A stretch of DNA of 13,583 nt from Kiritimatiellia bacterium. Its GTDB lineage: Bacteria > Verrucomicrobiota > Kiritimatiellia > UBA8416 > SLMC01. Where the stretch lies: positions 1 to 13,583 of the forward strand of contig SLMC01000154.1 of NCBI GenBank assembly GCA_007133745.1, in the 5' to 3' direction. Shown one piece after another: positions 1 to 4,571 of this stretch (position 1 is its first letter; every line of letters begins with the position of its first letter). The notes beneath the pieces are model-generated. The model was not told where the DNA came from. It was given only the letters and a program-made list of their open reading frames with translations, and searched no databases. Position numbers and translations under genes: made by a program.

Positions 1-25
1 GGAACCGGTGGTATGAGGAAGGACC

Positions 26-120
26 GCAACCCAAGTGTGTGGGTTTGTGGGTGTGTGGGTTTGTGGGTTTGGGAGTGTGTGAGTTTTCACCCACATACTC
101 ACGCACTCACGCACTCGCAC
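26..120 (+). repeat. GT/AC-rich palindromic repeat, copy A
   Basis: A G/T-rich half (about 35-84) is followed by an A/C-rich half (about 88-120), so the element can fold back on itself. Its reverse complement recurs at 1865-1944. The 19 bases at 26-44 match the complement of 1926-1944 exactly, and the 18 bases at 78-95 match the complement of 1891-1908 exactly. The middle differs by extra GTGTGGGTTT-like units in this copy. I see no coding potential. It resembles a dispersed intergenic repeat; its role is unknown. Confidence 0.8.
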
Positions 121-140
121 AAAAGCACATTCCCTCGCTC

Positions 141-159
141 GAAAAGGTAGAACCTTTTC
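141..159. repeat. perfect 8-bp inverted repeat (hairpin)
   Basis: GAAAAGGT (141-148) and ACCTTTTC (152-159) are perfect complements around the three-base loop AGA. It lies just after repeat copy A and before the candidate promoter of the phosphoesterase gene. It could be a weak terminator, a protein-binding site or another small dispersed repeat; nothing in the sequence decides this. Confidence 0.55.
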
Positions 160-196
160 AATGCGCACCGGCAGAGCCGATGGATTAGCAGGGATT

Positions 197-226
197 TTGA
201 CTGTACACGAACGCGCGAATTATGCT
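197..226 (+). promoter_or_regulatory. candidate sigma70-type promoter for the phosphoesterase gene
   Basis: TTGACT (197-202; 5 of 6 to the -35 consensus) is followed after 18 bases by TATGCT (221-226; 4 of 6). Transcription from here would give a leader of over 100 bases that contains the hairpin repeat at 312-339. The call rests on pattern match only. Confidence 0.35.
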
Positions 227-311
227 ACTCCGTTCCTGTTATCTGAAACGGGGCCATGCGCCTCGTCGTCAGCAGTTCACATTTTGGAGCCGTCCCCCGC
301 GACCTTGCGTG

Positions 312-339
312 TCCGCCGTAGCCTTTCGGCGAAGGCGGG
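312..339 (+). repeat. hairpin repeat with GTA/GAA internal loop, copy 1
   Basis: CCGCC (313-317) pairs with GGCGG (334-338), with a further T-G wobble outside. GCC (321-323) pairs with GGC (328-330) around loop TTTC. Between the two stems sits an internal loop of GTA on one side and GAA on the other. A second copy at 2036-2064 keeps the GTA/GAA loop but has different stem bases that still pair. It lies in the untranslated leader of the phosphoesterase gene, which argues against translation starting at the upstream ATG at 222. Confidence 0.65.
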
Positions 340-383
340 CGTCGCGGGAACGGAAGATGGGGGCGAAACGCCGCTCTTTGACC

Positions 384-899
384 ATGATTGAAAAACCGCA
401 AAATCCCTGCCTGATTGGCGTGCTGTCGGATACGCACGGTTACGCGGACCGCGTTGGACGGGCCGCGCGCCTGTTCGCCGAACGCGGCGTGCGCCGCCTG
501 TTTCACTGCGGCGATATCGGAGGAGAAAGCGTGGCGGACGCTTTGACCGGCTTCAAAGCAACCTATGTGGCCGGCAATGTCGATTGGGATTTCGCCGCGC
601 TGAACACGCATATACAGGCGGCGGACAGCGAACTCAACGCGCTTTGGGCGGAGGCGACGGTGTGCGGCAAGCGCCTGGCCCTGACCCACGGCCACAACGG
701 CGCGCTGCTGAACAGCCTGATCGTCGGCGGACACTACGACTACGTCTTTCACGGACACACCCACACGTTTCGGGACGAGCGCGTCGGTACAACCCGCGTC
801 GTCAATCCGGGCGCCCTGCATGGCGTCCGCGCGCATTCGGTCGCCGTCATCGACCTGACCGCCGATACCGTCGAACGCATCCTCGTCCCGTCATCTTAA
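384..899 (+). CDS. YfcE/MJ0936-type metallophosphoesterase
   Basis: A 171-residue calcineurin-like phosphoesterase of the small YfcE/MJ0936 family. It should bind two divalent metal ions and hydrolyse a phosphodiester; the natural substrate is not known for the family. All the metal-binding motifs are present: SDTHG (residues 15-19), GD in HCGDIGG (43-44), GN in AGNVD (64-65), GH in THGHNG (103-104) and GHTH (124-127), followed by the usual VNPGA. There is no signal peptide, so it is cytoplasmic. I chose ATG 384 because it places the first strand near the N-terminus as in the family. ATG 357 in the same frame, with a weak GGGAA six bases upstream, is a real alternative. The open frame runs back to 222, but that part covers the hairpin repeat and is probably not coding. 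The exported-protein gene follows 60 bases downstream on the same strand. Function class is secure, substrate unknown. Confidence 0.92.
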   Translation: MIEKPQNPCLIGVLSDTHGYADRVGRAARLFAERGVRRLFHCGDIGGESVADALTGFKATYVAGNVDWDFAALNTHIQAADSELNALWAEATVCGKRLALTHGHNGALLNSLIVGGHYDYVFHGHTHTFRDERVGTTRVVNPGALHGVRAHSVAVIDLTADTVERILVPSS

Positions 900-959
900 A
901 TGTGGACCGTAAAAGGAAAAGATTCCAACAAGGATGATCGGTTTAACTTAAGGAGCGTC

Positions 960-1745
960 ATGAACGGCAAAACACTCGCGTCCTGCGCACTGATCGTGTT
1001 GTGGATCGGCTCGATCTCGGCTTTCTCGGAAAGCCGACTCGGTCGATTCGAGAATTCCTTGCCGAAACCGACCCGTTCGACGCGCTCGGCAACGCCCTCG
1101 CATTCCTCGTCTCTGGCGGCTTCGCTTATCGAAACGCTATTCGTGGACGTGCTGGTGGAAGGCCTGTTCTACGGCATGGCCTATGGCGGCCTGAACAGTG
1201 TCGCGCTCGTTTATCCTTTCGCATGGACCGATGACGAAGCCTTGTTGCATCGGGTGCCGGGCGGCGCGCTGATCCCCTTTGCGGCTGCGGAAGTTTCCCA
1301 TCAATGGATCGACAGCGGAACCCGCGCCTGGGACTGGCGCGGGGAGTTCGGGCTGGCGCTGATGGGAGTGACAGTGCGCCGCACCTTCTACCGCGAAAAA
1401 AAAGCGGACTTCGATCTCGACACTACGCAGATCCACGGCGTGTACCGCATGACGTTCGGCGAACGCTTCGAGGCGGGCTTGGCCTTCGGCGCGCTCGAAC
1501 TCAAGGGCCGGGACCGGCGCGACGGATTTTCCTTCGGGCTGCCCATGCGCTGGCACAGCCGACACGGCTGGGGCATCGAGTATCGGCCCGTCTGGTCCAC
1601 GCTCGAGGAAACGCGCCTCGCCGACCACGATCTCGCCGTCGTGCTCGGCTGGCGCTACGCCTACCTGCGCGCAGGCTATCGCTGGTTCTACCATTCCGAC
1701 GCCTCGCTCGACGGCGTTCAGCTTGGCGTCGGGCTGAAGTGGTAG
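960..1745 (+). CDS. exported protein, probably an outer-membrane beta-barrel; family not recognised
   Basis: A 261-residue protein starting at ATG 960 behind AGGAG (951-955). The open frame extends back to 900, but that ATG has no ribosome binding site. Residues 1-21 look like a Sec signal peptide: K4, then a hydrophobic run through LIVLWIGS, ending in Ser-Ala. A Ser/Thr/Pro/Arg-rich stretch follows (about 25-60), then a region rich in alternating aromatic, glycine and charged residues. The last residues, GVQLGVGLKW, alternate hydrophobic and polar and end in an aromatic residue, as outer-membrane beta-barrel proteins usually do for BAM recognition. I do not recognise a family. It may be co-transcribed with the phosphoesterase gene 60 bases upstream. 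The barrel assignment is inference from composition and the C-terminus. Confidence 0.75.
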   Translation: MNGKTLASCALIVLWIGSISAFSESRLGRFENSLPKPTRSTRSATPSHSSSLAASLIETLFVDVLVEGLFYGMAYGGLNSVALVYPFAWTDDEALLHRVPGGALIPFAAAEVSHQWIDSGTRAWDWRGEFGLALMGVTVRRTFYREKKADFDLDTTQIHGVYRMTFGERFEAGLAFGALELKGRDRRDGFSFGLPMRWHSRHGWGIEYRPVWSTLEETRLADHDLAVVLGWRYAYLRAGYRWFYHSDASLDGVQLGVGLKW

Positions 1746-1771
1746 CAGGCAGATCAACCGGCAAAGAGCCG

Positions 1772-1821
1772 TTAGCGCCTTAATCGTTCGCCCTAATCTC
1801 CGGTGGATTAGCGCCTTAATC
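1772..1821 (+). repeat. 14-bp direct repeat with nested hairpin
   Basis: TTAGCGCCTTAATC occurs twice, at 1772-1785 and 1808-1821. Between them CTAATC (1793-1798) can pair with GATTAG (1806-1811). Downstream, AATCACGCC (1819-1827) is complementary to GGCGTGATT (1855-1863). The cluster sits just after the exported-protein gene and before repeat copy B. It might end transcription, but there is no clear T-tract. Confidence 0.5.
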
Positions 1822-1864
1822 ACGCCGTCCTGCCGAAAAAAACAAGAAATTGGAGGCGTGATTG

Positions 1865-1944
1865 TTTGTGAGTGTGTGGGTGCGCGAGTGTGTGGGTGAA
1901 AACTCACATACACCCAAACCCACATACCCACACACTTGGGTTGC
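1865..1944 (-). repeat. GT/AC-rich palindromic repeat, copy B (inverted relative to copy A)
   Basis: On the minus strand this element matches copy A: exact 19-base arm at 1926-1944 and exact 18-base core at 1891-1908. It is shorter than copy A in the G/T-rich half. Together the two copies bracket the phosphoesterase and exported-protein genes in inverted orientation. Confidence 0.8.
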
Positions 1945-1958
1945 GGGCGACAGCCCGC
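1943..1958. repeat. perfect GC hairpin
   Basis: GCGGGC (1943-1948) and GCCCGC (1953-1958) pair perfectly around the tetraloop GACA. It abuts the end of repeat copy B. A more distant pair, GATTACGG (1967-1974) and CCGTAATC (2022-2029), lies just downstream. There is no T-tract on either strand, so it is not a standard intrinsic terminator. Confidence 0.45.
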
Positions 1959-2035
1959 CTTGTAAGGATTACGGGGTCTGGCAGAAGAAGACGGAACTGA
2001 ATGACCGGAGGGAATCGTGATCCGTAATCGCGCGC

Positions 2036-2064
2036 CTCGGCGTAGCTCGGAGAGCGAAGTCGGG
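2036..2064 (+). repeat. hairpin repeat with GTA/GAA internal loop, copy 2
   Basis: Second copy of the element at 312-339. The inner stem is GCTC (2045-2048) with GAGC (2052-2055). The outer stem CTCGGC (2036-2041) pairs with GTCGGG (2059-2064) through Watson-Crick and two G-T wobble pairs. The GTA (2042-2044) and GAA (2056-2058) loop halves are unchanged. It lies just past the 3' end of the lipoprotein gene on the other strand. Nothing else in the 1746-2082 gap looks like a gene. Confidence 0.65.
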
Positions 2065-2082
2065 TCGCCCGCTATCGTCCAC

Positions 2083-2574
2083 CTATTCCCATGTCACCCA
2101 GCGGAGCGTAAGGTCCTCATTGCCGGAAAATCCCCTGACCTCGAATTTCCCGTAGCGCCCTTCATCGGTTTTGTATATCACCACGGCGTTCACAGGAAGC
2201 GCTGAATGATGTATCTTGGCCGTGCTCAGCGAAGCGGCCACAACATCGCTCTTGGTTATGGCGCCAAAATCGACAAGCCCCATCGCCTTGAAACGCGCGC
2301 CATTCCTGGGCTCCAAATAGGTGTCAGTCTTGTCGGCGCTTAAACGGTTCCAATGGAAATCTATCTTCTCCCCGGCCTCAACCCCCTTGTCAAGGTCGAA
2401 AGTCCATGTGCCTCGCACTTTGCCGGTACCGGCAGAGTATATCACATCCGCCTCGGCATTGGCCCCGGAGGATGCGTCGTCGGATCCGTTCTTGTCTTTC
2501 TCGCAACCGACAGACAAAAAAGCAAACGGCACAAGACACATAATCACTCGCAGCATCAACCATTCCTGCCTCAT
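2083..2574 (-). CDS. small lipoprotein of unknown function
   Basis: A 163-residue protein. The start at 2574 is well supported: AGGAGG (complement of 2581-2586) lies six bases before the ATG, while the longer frame to 2628 has no such site. Residues 1-23 form a lipoprotein signal peptide, with a hydrophobic run LVPFAFLSVG ending at Cys24. The -3 residue is Ser rather than the usual Leu, so the lipobox is somewhat atypical. The mature protein begins with a flexible Asp/Ser/Ala/Glu-rich linker (about 25-40). A compact domain follows, with DLDKG near 56-60 and many beta-type segments, ending in TLRWVTWE. I do not recognise the domain. It stands alone, with plus-strand genes on both sides and a long AT-rich gap upstream. 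Its codon use looks less GC-rich than its neighbours. Confidence 0.85.
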   Translation of the reverse strand: MRQEWLMLRVIMCLVPFAFLSVGCEKDKNGSDDASSGANAEADVIYSAGTGKVRGTWTFDLDKGVEAGEKIDFHWNRLSADKTDTYLEPRNGARFKAMGLVDFGAITKSDVVAASLSTAKIHHSALPVNAVVIYKTDEGRYGKFEVRGFSGNEDLTLRWVTWE

Positions 2575-2689
2575 AAGAAACCTCCTGGTGTAAGTGTATC
2601 TCATTCTGATACCAACGTCTGAAGTCACTCGATTGTTTGCAATGTTTTCCTCTGTCGAACTATAAGTGTACCCCCTTTTCTCGCTTTTA

Positions 2690-2717
2690 GCGTTGCGCCA
2701 AGAGGGCGATGCAACGC
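2690..2717. repeat. bulged hairpin
   Basis: GCGTTGC (2690-2696) pairs with GCAACGC (2711-2717). The stem continues as GCC (2697-2699) with GGC (2705-2707), leaving GAT bulged on one side and a five-base loop. There is no adjacent T-tract on the plus strand. On the minus strand it is followed by AAAAGCGAGAAAAG, so it does not look like a terminator there either. Confidence 0.4.
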
Positions 2718-2793
2718 GACATTATCACCGTGTTCTCGTGGCCAGACGGATTGAGATATATTTTTCAAAATTCTTATTTGAAATTTTGGAAAA

Positions 2794-2809
2794 GTGCAAG
2801 CGCTTTCAC
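2794..2809. promoter_or_regulatory. LacI/CcpA-type operator
   Basis: GTGCAAGCGCTTTCAC is an almost perfect 16-bp palindrome centred on CG: GTG-x-AAGCGCTT-x-CAC. The inner 14 bases fit the cre-type consensus TGNAANCGNTNNCA at every fixed position. LacI-family regulators bind palindromes of this kind with a central CG. It lies in an AT-rich gap 375 bp upstream of the toroid protein gene and ahead of the GH20-like gene, so control of carbohydrate genes by sugar supply is a reasonable inference. No LacI-family gene is in the window. Confidence 0.65.
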
Positions 2810-3010
2810 ACTTGTTATTTTCATGGTACCCGCTTAAAGCTTGCTTTCGACCGGCGCGCACAGTAGGGTTGGATCTAGCCTTGGAATAAGCGCGGGTTTC
2901 GTCGCGAGAGTGCGCAAACGTCTGCGGATGCGGTGCTTGAGGCGTTGGCATTGGCGTGCTCGCAGCAGAAAAACTCGCTTATTTTAGGGCTGGCTTACAG
3001 GAGCAACGCC

Positions 3011-3172
3011 ATGCGCGAGAATATCGAAAACTCACATCGTCGCCGCCGGATCGGCTTGCGGCTGGGCGCAGGCCTTGGCATCGTCATGCGCAAATTTTCT
3101 TGCTTTTTATCGCAGGGGCGTCAGATTATGGCGCTAACCCCGTGTTCGTTCAACGAAAGGATCGGCCAATGA
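3011..3172 (+). CDS. possible small ORF (53 aa) coupled to the downstream gene
   Basis: A 53-residue frame starting at ATG 3011, with AGGAG (2999-3003) seven bases upstream. Its TGA stop overlaps the ATG of the next gene (ATGA at 3169-3172), a typical arrangement for translational coupling. The peptide is basic in the first half (RRRR at residues 11-14), then moderately hydrophobic (IGLRLGAGLGIV). I recognise no family and there is no independent sign of selection. It could be a regulatory leader peptide or a chance frame. Confidence 0.3.
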   Translation: MRENIENSHRRRRIGLRLGAGLGIVMRKFSCFLSQGRQIMALTPCSFNERIGQ

Positions 3173-4371
3173 CTGCTTTGACCCCGGATATGCAGGAACT
3201 CTTTTTGCAACGCGCCCTTAAGGCCGCCGACTGGTTCGTCAACAGTCAACTGGGTTCGCATCGCCCGGACTGGAATGCCGACCGCGGCCGGTTCATGTAC
3301 TATTACTACATGCCGGAAAAGAAACATGTGCCAGGCTTGAACTGGACCATGGGCCGAGCCCTGTTCGTGCTGTCCGAAGCCTATAAGCTGACCGGCAACG
3401 CGAAATACCGCGAGTCGGCCGAACTGGGCGCAGCCTATATCGCCGCCCTGCAAGTCATGGACCCGCATTTCGAGAAGGCTGTCGGCTGCATCAAGGAAAG
3501 CATTCCGCAAACGAACTGGACAAGCGTTCTGGACGCCGCCCAGGCCGCCTCGGGCCTCCTGATGCTGCACGCGGTTACCGGCGATGAACGTTATGCGCGA
3601 CGCGCCAAGGCCTTTGGCGATTTCCTGCTGCGCAACAACAAACCGGAACAAGGCGGACTCCCAAACCGTGTCGAGTACGAACCCGAGGAAAATATTTTGT
3701 ACATCCATGCGGATGTCACCATGCACCACTGTTCGGCCATACCGTTGTGGCATTTGTATCGCCTCACGAACGATGCCGCCTATCTGCCCCCCGTGATTGC
3801 CGCCGCCGATTTCGTGCTGGCCCGGCAGCGCGAGGACGGCGCGCTCTACTATCGAACCGATCCGCAGGCGGCCGGCATCCCGAAGATCAACCATCATGAA
3901 GGCCGGGGCAAGGGCGACGATGTTTACGTACTGCGCAACGACGACGCCATCATGGTCGTGGTTCTGGCCGCCTACGAAGCAACCCGGGAAGCCCGTTATA
4001 TCGAGGCGGCCGTACGCTACGCGCGCTGGATTATGAACAATGCGCCGGAAGAACGTCCGTATTGCGCCTTCCCGGTTCAAGCCAACAATGTGCTCGATAT
4101 CGGCAAGGCTTCAGGCAACGACTGGTCGGACTGGGTCCTGAAACATCTGGATCGGCATCTGCTCGACCGACAGGTTCTCGGCGGCGACGACCCGCAGGCG
4201 GAAGGCGGCTTCCGCGGCGAGGACGAAGAGGACGAAGGCGGCATTTTCGGCGGCACATCGCTCGATTATGTCACCACGCGCATGACCTGCTATTCGGCAG
4301 GCACGCTCCTGCGCCTGTCCGGCAAGGGAACCGGCGCCGGCTTCTCCGTGCAGGGCCTGGCGGATCGGTAA
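3169..4371 (+). CDS. alpha/alpha-toroid protein, probably carbohydrate-active; family not recognised
   Basis: A 400-residue protein starting at ATG 3169, with GAAAGGA (3155-3161) seven bases upstream. The frame stays open back to 2956 but without a convincing start. The sequence shows repeated helical hairpins: about 58-95 (MGRALFVLSEAYKLTG...), 119-155 (LDAAQAASGLLMLHAVTG...), 186-222 (HHCSAIPLWHLYRLT...), 256-291 (RNDDAIMVVVLAAYEATRE...) and 365-384. This is the pattern of (alpha/alpha)6 toroids such as six-hairpin glycosidases and N-acylglucosamine 2-epimerases. An acidic, glycine-rich loop (about 345-362, GEDEEDEGG) is unusual. There is no signal peptide, so it is cytoplasmic. The GH20-like gene follows 200 bases downstream on the same strand and a LacI-type operator lies upstream, which supports a role in sugar breakdown. 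I cannot name the reaction or the catalytic residues. Confidence 0.8.
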   Translation: MTALTPDMQELFLQRALKAADWFVNSQLGSHRPDWNADRGRFMYYYYMPEKKHVPGLNWTMGRALFVLSEAYKLTGNAKYRESAELGAAYIAALQVMDPHFEKAVGCIKESIPQTNWTSVLDAAQAASGLLMLHAVTGDERYARRAKAFGDFLLRNNKPEQGGLPNRVEYEPEENILYIHADVTMHHCSAIPLWHLYRLTNDAAYLPPVIAAADFVLARQREDGALYYRTDPQAAGIPKINHHEGRGKGDDVYVLRNDDAIMVVVLAAYEATREARYIEAAVRYARWIMNNAPEERPYCAFPVQANNVLDIGKASGNDWSDWVLKHLDRHLLDRQVLGGDDPQAEGGFRGEDEEDEGGIFGGTSLDYVTTRMTCYSAGTLLRLSGKGTGAGFSVQGLADR

Positions 4372-4429
4372 CCCAATAAATACAAGGCGGACTGTCGCCC
4401 ATAGGTTTTGCGAAGAAGAAAAGAAAGCC

Positions 4430-4489
4430 CGCGAATCACGCGAATGGACGCGAATGAAGAAGAGTTTTTACCACGGAAAACACGGAAAG
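4430..4489 (+). repeat. short tandem repeat cluster (CGCGAAT and CACGGAAA units)
   Basis: Three units beginning CGCGAAT lie in tandem at 4430-4438, 4439-4448 and 4449-4457. Two CACGGAAA units follow at 4472-4479 and 4481-4488. The cluster fills the gap between the toroid gene and the GH20-like gene. Repeats reading like this are, to my knowledge, scattered between genes in many environmental bacterial genomes. No terminator or promoter is evident in the rest of the 200-base gap. Confidence 0.65.
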
Positions 4490-4571
4490 CATTGAACAGA
4501 AGGCAACGAAGATAATGGCGGCATAAAAAACGCACGCCGTCCCGAAAAACACACGGCCTGCGGAGGCATTC

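Larger units (their letters stand above)
2575..3010. other. long intergenic region between divergent genes
   Basis: This stretch separates the minus-strand lipoprotein gene from the plus-strand carbohydrate genes. It holds a LacI-type operator (2794-2809) and a bulged hairpin (2690-2717). It also has an AT-rich block (about 2750-2825) with a weak promoter-like pair, TTGAGA at 2751-2756 and TCTTAT at 2772-2777. The open frame on the minus strand at 2625-2951 has no family features and I do not consider it a gene. Confidence 0.6.

Noticed and set aside
26..120. CRISPR array
   Set aside because: The GT/AC-rich repeats are short, irregular and without spacers of constant length; no cas genes are present.
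222..383. N-terminal extension of the phosphoesterase frame
   Set aside because: It passes through the hairpin repeat at 312-339, is Arg/Ser-rich and lacks family similarity; the family start is near 384 (or 357).
2017..2205. 62-codon plus-strand open frame
   Set aside because: It covers the hairpin repeat copy 2 and the antisense of the lipoprotein 3' end; no independent evidence for coding.
2625..2951. 108-codon minus-strand open frame in the long intergenic region
   Set aside because: No ribosome binding site, no recognisable sequence, and it runs through the operator and AT-rich promoter-like block.
3121..4080. 319-codon open frame on the minus strand
   Set aside because: Antisense to the toroid protein gene and without recognisable features or a ribosome binding site.
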